From Kribbella monticola (GTDB lineage Bacteria > Actinomycetota > Actinomycetes > Propionibacteriales > Kribbellaceae), in NCBI RefSeq assembly GCF_003261635.1, contig NZ_QFXK01000009.1, positions 62,001 to 126,000 of the forward strand: 64,000 bases of DNA. Reading direction: 5' to 3'. Positions 21,721 through 30,800 of the stretch are shown here, one piece after another. The notes below the pieces were generated by a model that saw only the letters and a program-made list of their open reading frames with translations, was not told where the DNA came from and made no database searches. The position numbers were made by a program, and so were the translations under genes. Position 1 is the stretch's first letter, and every line of letters starts with the position of its first letter.

Positions 21721-24321
21721 CTATCGGGTCCGGGTCTGGGAGCGGAGGAGGGCGATGTCGGCTGCACGGAGGGCGTCGTCGGCGTCCTTGTAGCGCTGGA
21801 TGGTGGGGAGTACGCCGACGGCGAGGTCGGCTTCCGGATCGGACAGGATCGTGGCGAGCAGTTCGCGGACCGGGTCGCCGGTCGCGCCGATGTCGTCGAG
21901 CAGGACGGCGAACTCGTCCTGCCGGAGACGGGCGGCCGAGTCGCCGTCGCGGAGGGCGAGGCGCAGGCGGCGGGCCACCTCACGGCGTACGTCGGCGTCG
22001 TCGCCGGAGCGGTCGACGACTCGCAGCAGGACGAGCGCGCAGTCGTAGTCGCGGGCGCGGCGGCGGGTGCGTTTGATGGCGGCGCCGAGCCGGTCGAGGA
22101 AGAGCGGTCGGTTGACCAGTCCGGTCTCGGGATCGCGCAGGACGTTCTCGCGCAGGGAGAGTTCCTGCTCCTTGCGTTCGGTCATGTCGAAGAGAGCGCC
22201 GACCAAGCGGGCCGGGCAGCCGGCGTCGTCCAGGATCGTCACTGCGCGGCACAGCATCCACCGGTAGTCGCCAGAAGCCGTTCGCACCCGGTGCTCGATC
22301 TCCAGTGGGGTGCGGGCTCCGCCGAGCTGGGCCGCGATGGAGGCTGACAGATCCTGGTGGTCGTCGGGATGGACGCGGTCGAGCCATTCCGACGGCGAGG
22401 TGCCGATCTCCTGGTCGGCGTACCCGAGGATCTGCTTCCAGCGAGGCGAGTAGTACACGGTGCCGGCCGAGACGTCCCAATCCCAGGTGCCGTCCTGGGC
22501 CGCGAGCGAGGCCAGGGCATAGCGTTCCTCGCTCGCGCGGATGGTGCCCGCGAGCGCTCGCTCGCGTTCGGCGGCCTCCTCCAAGGCCTGGCGTTGATCG
22601 CGCAGGGAAGCCAGCAGGCGCTCGTGATCCAGTGCGACGGCCAGCAGCGCGGCCCAGTGGTTGTACTTGTCCCGGCCGCTGGTCGCGCGGGTGTCGACGT
22701 TGCCGTCGATGGCGAGCAGCCCCCAGTCGCTGCCGCCGAACGTGACCGGCAGCACGAGCGTGAGCCGGCTGCTACCGGGTGTCGCGCCGCGGGTCAGCGC
22801 TGCCGGCGGGAACTGGCTCGCCGGTGAGCGCAGGCCGATCAGCCGCGACAGCGCACCCGAGTTGTCGTCGACGCCGACGATCTCGATCTCGCGGTCGCCC
22901 GGTGAGTGGCCGACCCACAGCCCGAGGCAGGCGGCGCCACGTCCGTTCCTCGGTAACCAGGTCAGGGTGCGCGGGCTCGGGCCGTTGCCACGCAGCAGGT
23001 CCATGTCGAGCTCGTACTGATCGGCGATCGTCCGTTCCAGGTAGCCGCTGCGCGCGAGCATCGGCCGGGTGCAGCCTTTCGTCAACGCCAGCAGGATCTC
23101 GGTCCCCGCCTGCGACACCGCGGCCGGGTGGCTGCCGGCCAGTTCACGTTCGAAGTCGCGAACGGCCGCGATGAGCTGCTCCAGCGTTTCGGGGTGTGGC
23201 CGCCGAGCCGCGGTGAGATCGGCAAGCAGGCCGAGCGATCTCGTGGTCGGCGCTGTTCCACGTTCGGCAGCGGCGGTCATCGGGTCGACGATCGCGCGCA
23301 GCCAGTTGGCCCGGTCCTCGTCATCGCCGGTCCGATGCACTGTCCCGACCGAAGGCGCGCCGAATCCGGTATCGGCGAGCCGCTCCAGCACAGCCACAGC
23401 GGCAGGCCGTCCGGCGGCAACCGGAGAATCGCCAACGGTGGCGGTCGATCCGGGGCAGCCGCAGGACTCACGTAGTACGAGCGTGGCGGCCGAACGATGT
23501 ACGCCGTCGGCCACCGGCGTGCCTCCTAGCCGGGCGAGCAGGAGCTCCACCGCAAGGCTGCCCACCCGGTCGTAATGCGGGTCGACGGTCGACAACCGCG
23601 GCATCAACCGGGCTCCGCTCTCGATGTGGTCGAACCCGATCACGGCGTGATCCCGCGGCAGCACCAGGCCGCTGGATCGCAACGCCCGCAGAAATCCGAT
23701 GGCATTGCGATCCGTGGCGGCGATCGTCGCGGTCGTCGGAGCGCCGGCCGCGAGAAACCGTACGGCGGCGTCCTCGCCTGCCTGTTCGTGATTGTCGGCC
23801 GTCTCGTGGAACCACTCGGGCCGCGCCTCGATTCCTTGCTCGGCAAGCGTTGAGCGGTAGGCCTCGTAGCGTTCGCGGATGTCACGCTGCGAAGGACTAC
23901 CGGTGAAGCCGATCCGCGTGTGACCGTGATCGATCAGGTGCCGGACAGCCGCCCGTACGCCGCCTGCGTTGTCCGGTACGACGACGGGTGCCTGCAGGCC
24001 GGTCTGCTCCTCGCTGATCAGGACAACCGGCCGGCCCCATTCCTGCGCGGCCGCCAGCCGGTCGTGCCGGACGGCTTTCACCACCACGATGATGCCGTCC
24101 ACCGCGTCGAGAGCGACCGGAACCTCGAGCAACGGCTCGTCGGGATAGCGTTCCCGATCGAGACCTGACGGATAGGTCTGTACTGCGACGACGCGGTGAC
24201 CGGCGTCGCGCGCGGCCCTCGAGGCGCCGGCGATCAGGGCACCGAAGTAGAAGCCGCCCACGACCGGCGAGAGGATGCCGATCGTGTGGCGTCCACCCGG
24301 ACCGGCCGATCGCTGCCGCAT
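21721..24321 (-). CDS. LacI-type sugar-sensor / PAS / degenerate GGDEF fusion protein
   Basis: 866 residues from the ATG at 24321; an earlier in-frame start at 24336 would add five. No helix-turn-helix. The order is: a periplasmic-binding-protein-like LacI effector domain (HTIGILSPVVGGFYFGALIA, HLIDHGHTRIGFTGSPSQRD, ATIAATDRNAIGFLRALRSS; about residues 10-290), a GAF-like or helical middle, a PAS domain (GTWDWDVSAGTVYYSPRWKQ, IEHRVRTASGDYRWMLCR; about 590-700) and a GGDEF-type domain (DPETGLVNRPLFLDRLGAAI). In that domain the GGDEF loop is RQDEF (about residue 800), so cyclase activity is doubtful. There is no signal peptide or membrane segment: a cytoplasmic sugar-responsive signalling protein. 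Divergent from a LacI regulator across about 70 bases. Confidence 0.82.
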   Translation of the reverse strand: MRQRSAGPGGRHTIGILSPVVGGFYFGALIAGASRAARDAGHRVVAVQTYPSGLDRERYPDEPLLEVPVALDAVDGIIVVVKAVRHDRLAAAQEWGRPVVLISEEQTGLQAPVVVPDNAGGVRAAVRHLIDHGHTRIGFTGSPSQRDIRERYEAYRSTLAEQGIEARPEWFHETADNHEQAGEDAAVRFLAAGAPTTATIAATDRNAIGFLRALRSSGLVLPRDHAVIGFDHIESGARLMPRLSTVDPHYDRVGSLAVELLLARLGGTPVADGVHRSAATLVLRESCGCPGSTATVGDSPVAAGRPAAVAVLERLADTGFGAPSVGTVHRTGDDEDRANWLRAIVDPMTAAAERGTAPTTRSLGLLADLTAARRPHPETLEQLIAAVRDFERELAGSHPAAVSQAGTEILLALTKGCTRPMLARSGYLERTIADQYELDMDLLRGNGPSPRTLTWLPRNGRGAACLGLWVGHSPGDREIEIVGVDDNSGALSRLIGLRSPASQFPPAALTRGATPGSSRLTLVLPVTFGGSDWGLLAIDGNVDTRATSGRDKYNHWAALLAVALDHERLLASLRDQRQALEEAAERERALAGTIRASEERYALASLAAQDGTWDWDVSAGTVYYSPRWKQILGYADQEIGTSPSEWLDRVHPDDHQDLSASIAAQLGGARTPLEIEHRVRTASGDYRWMLCRAVTILDDAGCPARLVGALFDMTERKEQELSLRENVLRDPETGLVNRPLFLDRLGAAIKRTRRRARDYDCALVLLRVVDRSGDDADVRREVARRLRLALRDGDSAARLRQDEFAVLLDDIGATGDPVRELLATILSDPEADLAVGVLPTIQRYKDADDALRAADIALLRSQTRTR

Positions 24322-24391
24322 GCGCCTCCTCACCACGTCATCGGTGCCGAGCCGATGCGCATTCGGGCAGCGGGCGACACACTAGGTCATT

Positions 24392-25435
24392 GTGCGCACA
24401 CCGTCCGCTGACAGTCCCGGGTCGCCCGCGCGCCGTGTCACGATCACCGATGTCGCGCGGGCGGCGGGTGTGTCGATCGCCGTTGTGTCGTACGCGTTCA
24501 ACGGACGGCCGGGCGTTTCGGCGGCCACCCGCGAACGGGTGCTGCGCATCGCCGCGGAGTACCGCTGGCGCCCGAGTGCGGCCGCGCGTTCGATGCACAT
24601 CGGGCCGCGTGCGGTCGGCCTGGTCGTCAGCAGCGACGGCGGTGGCACGCATGCCACCTCCTTCTTCGACTTCGTCACGGCCACCCAGAACGTCCTTGCT
24701 GAGCACGACTATGCACTGCTGTTGCAGGTTGTGGACTCCACCGACGCAGCCGTCGCGACGTACCAGAAGTGGTGGGCCGAACGCAGGGCCGACGTGATGA
24801 TCGTGCCCGATGTCCTGACGTCGGATCCGCGGGTCGAGGCGCTGCGGCAGTTGCGCGTCCCGGCCGTCGTACTCGGGCCGCCCGAGGTGGCGCGCGGATT
24901 GACTTCGGTGGCGCTCGACGAGACGGAAGCGTTCGCCCGGGTCGCGAATTACCTTGTGGGGTTGGGACATCGCGACATCGCCGCCGTGACCGCCTCGGCG
25001 ACCCTGCATCGCACCAAGCTGCGGATGGACGTGTTGACGCGAGCTCTGGAGGGCGCCCGCGGAACGGTGACGCACGTCGAGACGAACGCCGGCGCCGAGG
25101 AGGCGGCAGCGACGACCCGACGACTGCTCACCGGTCCGCGGCCGCCGTCTTTCATCGTGTACGACTCGGACCAGATGGCGACTGCCGCGCTCGACGTGGC
25201 CCGGCGGCTCGGTCTCGAAGTCCCCTGGGACGTGTCGATCCTGGCCGCCGCCGACTCCGCGCTCTGCCGGCTCGCCACCCCGTCGATCACCGCGCTTCCG
25301 GTTCCGCTCACGGCCGTGGGCACCGCGGTCGGTGAAACCGTGCTGGCGTTGCTCGCCGGGGGAGTGGCAGCCGATCGTGTCGTCCCCCTGGGCGGCATCG
25401 CCGTCCGCGGCAGCACCGGCCCCCGCGCCCGCTGA
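24392..25435 (+). CDS. LacI-family transcriptional regulator
   Basis: 347 residues from a GTG at 24392. Helix-turn-helix: TITDVARAAGVSIAVVSYAF with hinge helix RWRPSAAARSMHIG. The effector domain follows (RAVGLVVSSDGGGTHATSFF, LVGLGHRDIAAVTASATLHR). It lies upstream of the GH6 cellulase on the same strand and is divergent from the LacI-sensor/GGDEF fusion, so it may control either. No ATG nearby gives a better N-terminus. The AAACGTTT palindrome before the cellulase is a candidate site. Confidence 0.85.
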   Translation: MRTPSADSPGSPARRVTITDVARAAGVSIAVVSYAFNGRPGVSAATRERVLRIAAEYRWRPSAAARSMHIGPRAVGLVVSSDGGGTHATSFFDFVTATQNVLAEHDYALLLQVVDSTDAAVATYQKWWAERRADVMIVPDVLTSDPRVEALRQLRVPAVVLGPPEVARGLTSVALDETEAFARVANYLVGLGHRDIAAVTASATLHRTKLRMDVLTRALEGARGTVTHVETNAGAEEAAATTRRLLTGPRPPSFIVYDSDQMATAALDVARRLGLEVPWDVSILAAADSALCRLATPSITALPVPLTAVGTAVGETVLALLAGGVAADRVVPLGGIAVRGSTGPRAR

Positions 25436-25439
25436 GCCG

Positions 25440-25525
25440 AAACAGCCTGAACACCCGAAGCAGCGGAGCAGCCGAGCAGCCGAAGGCAGCCGAACCAGCC
25501 GAAGCGGCCGGAGCAGCCGGTCACG
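25440..25525. repeat. Imperfect short repeats rich in AGCCGA/GCAGC
   Basis: The stretch between the LacI gene and the GH6 promoter carries about eight imperfect copies of a 8-10 base unit around GAGCAGCCGA and GCAGCCGAA. It is simple-sequence-like, possibly from replication slippage. No gene seen in it. Confidence 0.5.
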
Positions 25526-25546
25526 ATGGCGTAACGCGCCACCGGC

Positions 25547-25558
25547 TTAAACGTTTCG
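25547..25558. promoter_or_regulatory. LacI-type operator before the GH6 cellulase
   Basis: TTAAACGTTTCG with the perfect core AAACGTTT at 25549-25556, about 120 bases before the GH6 start. Read on the minus strand it begins CGAAACG, the same half-site as in the tandem operators before the lacI at 58812. No TGGGAGCGCTCCCA (CelR) box was seen. Confidence 0.45.
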
Positions 25559-25674
25559 CCCCATCCCGGCGGTGCAGCGGTGCATGTGAGGTTCGGCTCA
25601 GCCGCCGGTGTCCGCAGCGGCTCGTACCGCTTCACGCCCGGACCGGTACGCCGGACTGATCCCTGGAGGACCGC

Positions 25675-27681
25675 GTGTCCAAGATCCCCAAGCGGCTACT
25701 CGCCGCAGGCACGGCCGTGGCGACCGCCCTCGTCGCGGTACCGCTGATCGCCACGAACGCCGTCGCCGAGTCGCACGTCGACAACCCGTACGCCGGCGCC
25801 ACGCAGTACGTGAATCCGACCTGGGCCGCAGCCGTCGAAGGCGCCGCCACCCGGGCCACCGACCCGGCGCTCGCCGCCAAGATGCGCCAGGTCGAGACCC
25901 AGCCGACCGCGGTGTGGATGGACCGGATCAGCGCCATCACCGGCAACGCCGACGGCAACGGACTGCGCTTCCACCTGGACCGCGCGCTGTTGCAGAAGCA
26001 GTCCGGTACGCCGATCGTCGTCAACCTCGTCATCTACGACCTCCCAGGCCGCGACTGCTACGCGCTCGCCTCGAACGGCGAACTCCCCGCGACCGCCGCG
26101 GGCCTGGCCCGCTACAAGGCCGAGTACATCGACGCGATCGCGAGCATCCTGGCGGATTCGAAGTACGCCGGTCTGCGGATCGCGGCGACGATCGAGCCCG
26201 ACTCGCTGCCGAACCTGGTCACGAACAGCTCGCAGCCCGAATGCCAGACGGCCGCGCCGTTCTACCGCGACGGCGTGAAGTACGCGCTCGACAAGCTGCA
26301 CGCCATCCCGAACGTCTACAACTACATCGACGCGGCCCACTCGGGCTGGCTCGGCTGGGACAACAACGCCGGTCCCGCGGCCAAGCTCTTCGCCGAGGTC
26401 GCCCGGTCGACCCAGGCCGGCTTCGCCTCGATCGACGGCTTCGTCACGAACACGGCGAACACCACGCCGCTGGAGGAGCCGTACCTGCCCAACTCCTCGC
26501 TGACCTTGAACGGTACGCCGATCCGGTCGGCCAAGTTCTACGAGTGGAACTTCGACTTCGACGAGATCGACTGGACCGCGCATCTGTACAACCTGTTGAT
26601 CGCCGAAGGCTTCCCGGCCAGTACCGGCATGCTGATCGACACCTCGCGCAACGGCTGGGGTGGTACCGCGCGGCCGACCGCCACGTCGACCAGCACCGAC
26701 CTCGAGACCTACATCAACCAGTCACGAGTGGATCGTCGCAACCACCGGGGCGCCTGGTGCAACCCGCTCGGTGCCGGGATCGGCGAACGCCCGCGGTCCA
26801 CGCCGTCCGGCTATCCCGGCTCGCACCTGGACGCCTTCGTCTGGATCAAGCCGCCGGGTGAGTCCGACGGCGCGTCGACCGACATTCCGAACGACGAGGG
26901 CAAGCGGTTCGACCGGATGTGCGACCCTACCTTCGTCTCGCCCAAACTCGGTAACCAGCTGACCGGTGCCTCGCCGGGTGCTCCGCTGGCCGGCCGCTGG
27001 TTCGAGTCGCAGTTCAACGAACTGGTCCGCAACGCCTACCCGGCGATCGGCGGCAGCACCACGCCGGACCAGACCGCACCGTCGGTTCCGACCGGTCTGC
27101 ACACCACGACGATCGGGGACACCTCGGTCGCGTTGGCCTGGACCGCCTCGACCGACAACGTGGGCGTGGCGGGATACGACATCTATCGCGGCACGACTCT
27201 GGCGGGCAGTTCGGCCACGACGAGCTTCACCGCGACCGGGCTCACCGCGAGTACGGCGTACTCGTTCACCGTCCGGGCCAAAGATGCCGCAGGCAACGTT
27301 TCCGCCGCGTCGGCCGCACTGGCCGTCACCACGACGACGGGATCGACCAACCCGCCGGGCGCCTGCCGGGTGAACTACTCGGCGAACAGCTGGAACACCG
27401 GCTTCACCGGGACGGTCAAGGTCACCAACACCGCGACGGCACCGCTGGCCAACTGGCGGCTGGTCTTCGACTTCGCCAACGGCCAGACCTTGCAGCAGGG
27501 CTGGAACGCCACCTGGACCCAGTCCGGTACGACGGTCACCGCGGCTGCCGTCCCCGGGTCGTGGAACGCGACGATCGCCCCGGGAGCCACGGTCGAGATC
27601 GGCTTCAACGCCGCGCACACCGGCACCAACAACGCTCCGACGGCTTTCACGGTCAACGCGCAGTCCTGCTCGATCGGCTGA
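25675..27681 (+). CDS. Secreted GH6 cellulase with FN3 and CBM2
   Basis: 668 residues from a GTG (GGAGGACCGC upstream). Signal peptide LLAAGTAVATALVAVPLIAT ending near NAVA. GH6 catalytic domain, residues about 36-455: VNLVIYDLPGRDCYALASNG holds the catalytic acid Asp127; IEPDSLPNLVTN and HLDAFVWIKPPGESDG are GH6 hallmarks. Then an FN3 domain (about 465-550) and a C-terminal family 2 cellulose-binding module (CRVNYSANSWNTGFTGTVKV, WNATIAPGATVEIGFNA). The subset with the long loops is exo-acting (cellobiohydrolase); exo versus endo was not decided. It releases cello-oligosaccharides outside the cell. A hairpin follows. Confidence 0.88.
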   Translation: MSKIPKRLLAAGTAVATALVAVPLIATNAVAESHVDNPYAGATQYVNPTWAAAVEGAATRATDPALAAKMRQVETQPTAVWMDRISAITGNADGNGLRFHLDRALLQKQSGTPIVVNLVIYDLPGRDCYALASNGELPATAAGLARYKAEYIDAIASILADSKYAGLRIAATIEPDSLPNLVTNSSQPECQTAAPFYRDGVKYALDKLHAIPNVYNYIDAAHSGWLGWDNNAGPAAKLFAEVARSTQAGFASIDGFVTNTANTTPLEEPYLPNSSLTLNGTPIRSAKFYEWNFDFDEIDWTAHLYNLLIAEGFPASTGMLIDTSRNGWGGTARPTATSTSTDLETYINQSRVDRRNHRGAWCNPLGAGIGERPRSTPSGYPGSHLDAFVWIKPPGESDGASTDIPNDEGKRFDRMCDPTFVSPKLGNQLTGASPGAPLAGRWFESQFNELVRNAYPAIGGSTTPDQTAPSVPTGLHTTTIGDTSVALAWTASTDNVGVAGYDIYRGTTLAGSSATTSFTATGLTASTAYSFTVRAKDAAGNVSAASAALAVTTTTGSTNPPGACRVNYSANSWNTGFTGTVKVTNTATAPLANWRLVFDFANGQTLQQGWNATWTQSGTTVTAAAVPGSWNATIAPGATVEIGFNAAHTGTNNAPTAFTVNAQSCSIG

Positions 27682-27695
27682 CCCCTTCGAGGCTC

Positions 27696-27739
27696 AGGTA
27701 GGCGGTGGAGTGACCTGGTGAGACACACACCGCCTACCT
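27696..27739 (+). terminator. Hairpin after GH6
   Basis: AGGTAGGCGGTG (27696-27707) pairs perfectly with CACCGCCTACCT (27728-27739) across a 20-base loop, 14 bases after the GH6 stop and just before the promoter of the next gene. Confidence 0.65.
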
Positions 27740-27745
27740 CAGGTC

Positions 27746-27775
27746 TTGACATGCCAGTGCGCGCTCGGCCAAAGT
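27746..27775 (+). promoter_or_regulatory. Promoter of the GH43 gene
   Basis: -35 TTGACA (27746-27751), 18-base spacer, -10-like CAAAGT (27770-27775). The operator palindrome at 27785-27798 falls on or just after the expected start, as for a repressor-controlled gene. Confidence 0.5.
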
Positions 27776-27784
27776 ACGGCGCAC

Positions 27785-27798
27785 TGTTAGCGTTAACA
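27785..27798. promoter_or_regulatory. Operator palindrome before GH43
   Basis: TGTTAGCGTTAACA: 14 bases, symmetric except for one pair. It resembles LacI-family operators of the TGTTAGCGCTAACA kind found before arabinan and arabinoside genes in actinomycetes. The cognate repressor is not obvious among the regulators in this window. Confidence 0.55.
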
Positions 27799-27814
27799 CA
27801 AGGGTGAGGCCTTC

Positions 27815-30800
27815 ATGCAGCTGCGTACGCGCTCGTCTCTCTGGGTTGTCACGGCGGCCTTCGCCCTGCTCGGCGGGCAACTCCTCCCGCCCGCTCCGGC
27901 CCTCGGCGCCAGCACTGAGGACGTGACCGCCGGCCTCGTACTGCGCTACGACCTCACCCAGACCGCCGGGATGACCGTGACCGACAACTCCGGCAACGGT
28001 CGCGACGGAAGCCTCGTCGGTGGCGGCACCTGGAGTGGCTCGGACCTCTCCCTCGACGGCGCCGACGACTACGTGAAACTGCCCGACAACCTGATGACCG
28101 GCCTGGACTCGATCACCGTGTCCTCGGATGTGTTCGTCGCGCCGGACCAGGCCACGCCGTTCTTCCTCTGGGGGCTCGGCAACACCGCGTCCTCGAGCTC
28201 CGGCACCGGCTATCTCTTTGCCAGCGGCAACAATTTCCGGGCCGGTGTCACCACGACCAACTGGTCGGGGGAGAAGGTCACCGCCAAGACTCCCTCCGCC
28301 GACCTCGCGCGCGGTGTCTGGAAGACCGTCACCTACACCCAGACCGGCACCACCGGCACTCTGTACGAGGACGGCGTCCAGGTCGGCCAGAACACCGCGG
28401 TCAGCGTGCTGCCGAGCCAGATCGGCGGCGGCGCGACCACGAACAACCTGCTGGGCAAGTCGAACTACGCCACCGATCACACCCTGAAGGGCAAGGTCCG
28501 CAACTTCCGTGTCTACAACCGCGCGCTCGGCGCCGACGAGGTCGCGATGATCGCACTCACCGACCAGTCGAAAGCGGACGGAGCTGCCGCCGCGCTGTCC
28601 GTCGTCCACGCCGACGACGTCCGCGGCAATCTGACGCTGCCGCCCACCGGCGAGTACGGCGCCTCGGTCACCTGGGCCTCGTCGGCTCCCACCGTGGTCG
28701 GAAGCGACGGTGTCGTCCATCGGCCGCCGAACGGAGCCGGTGACACGCAGGTCACGCTGACCGCGACAACCACAGTCGGAACGGCCACCGCCACGCGGCA
28801 GATCGTCCTCACGGTTCGCGAGCTGAAAGCGGCCGCGCCGTACACCGGGTACGCGTTCAGCTACTTCACCGGCAACTCCATCGCGGGCGAGAAGATCTAC
28901 TTCGCCGCCAGCCGCGGCAACACCGCACTCAAGTGGGACGAGCTGAACAACGGCCGGCCCGTGCTCGAGTCCACCAAAGGCACTCTCGGTCTGCGCGATC
29001 CCTTCCTGATCCGCTCGCCCGAGGGTGACCGGTTCTTCCTGATCGCGACCGATCTGTCCATCGGCCGCAACGGCGACTGGGATGCCGCACAGCGCCAGGG
29101 CAGCCGCTATCTGGAGGTCTGGGAGTCGACCGACCTCATCACCTGGTCCGAGCAACGGCACGTCCTCGTCTCACCCGAGACCGCAGGCAACACCTGGGCC
29201 CCGGAGGCCTACTGGGATCAGGAACTCCAGTCGTACGTCGTCTTCTGGGCATCGAAGCTGTACGCCGCGGACGATCCGGGACACACGGGTTCGACGTACA
29301 ACCGGATGCTCTACGCAACGACCCGGGACTTCCGGACCTTCAGCGCACCGAAGATCTGGCAGGACCGGGGCGAGTCCCGGATCGACTCGACGGTGATCAG
29401 GGAGAACGGCGCGTACTACCGGTTCACCAAGGACGAGGGTGGTGGCGGCACCGGATGCTCGGACATCATCCAGGAGAAGTCGTCGTCGCTGACGGCGGTG
29501 GACCTGCCCGGCAACCCGTCGTGGGTGATGCAGGACTCGTGCATCGGCCGGGACGCGGGGACGTCGGCGGTCGAAGGCCCGACCGTCTTCAAGGCCAACC
29601 CGGGCGACACCTCCGGCTCCAAGTACTACCTGTTCGTCGACGAGTACGGCGGCCGCGGGTACATCCCTCTCGGCACCGACGACCTGGAGGCGCCGAACTG
29701 GAAGGTGCCGACAACGTACTCCCTGCCGGCCAGTCCACGCCACGGCACGGTCCTCCCCGTGACGCAGGCCGAACTCGACCGGCTGCGCGACGGCCTGGTG
29801 CTCCCCGATCCGGTGAAGGCCGACGCGAACGGTCTGGTCGCGCACTACCCGTTGAATCAGACCAGCGGCGCCACGGCGACCGACGTGACCGGGCACGGGT
29901 ACGACGGTGTGGTCTCGGGCGACACGACCTGGACCGACGGCGCTCTCACTCTCGGCGGCACCAACGGTCACGTGAAGCTGCCCGACAACCTGATGGCCGG
30001 ACTCGACGCGATCACTGTCTCGACCAAGGTCTGGATCGACTCCGGCCAGCAGACGCCGTACTTCATCTGGGGACTGGGCAACACCGCCAGCGATGCCGGC
30101 AACGGCTATCTCTTCACCACGGGTGACGGCTACCGTACGTCGATTGCCACCGGCAACTGGACGACCGAGCAGACCGCGTCGGCGGCCAACGCCGTACCGC
30201 GTGGTGTCTGGAAGGCGCTCACCTACACGCTCACCCCTGACGGCGTCGCCACGATCTATCTCGACGGTGTCCAGGTCGGGCAGAAGACCGGTGTCTCCAT
30301 CGCTCCCGGCGACATCGGCGGTGGGCGGACGACAGCGAACTACCTGGGGCGTTCGGTGTATACCTCGGACAAGTACCTGAAGGGCAAGATGCGCGACTTC
30401 CGGCTTTACAACCGTGCCCTGTCGGCCGCAGAGGTCAGCGACCAGGACGCGGACCCCCACGCGGTGATCGGCGTCGACCTGGCCAGCCTCAAGGTTCCGG
30501 CGATCATCGACGACGCCTCGTCGACCGTCACGCTCCCTGTTGCCCCCGGCACCGATCTCACCAAACTCGCGCCGGTGCTCAAGGTGGTGTCCACCTCGAC
30601 GATCTCGCCGACCGGGCCGGTGGACCTGTCGACGCCGAAGACCTTCACGGTCACCGCGCAGGACGGCACCAAGCGGACCTGGACGGTGAAGGCGGTCGTG
30701 ATGCGCTCTCCCGTACTGCCCGGCTACAACGCGGATCCGAACATCGCCCGCTTCGGCGACACCTACTACCTCTACGTGACGACCGACGGGTACGCCGGCT

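Noticed and set aside
25436..25674. CelR-type box TGGGAGCGCTCCCA before the cellulase
   Set aside because: Not present; only AAACGTTT was found.
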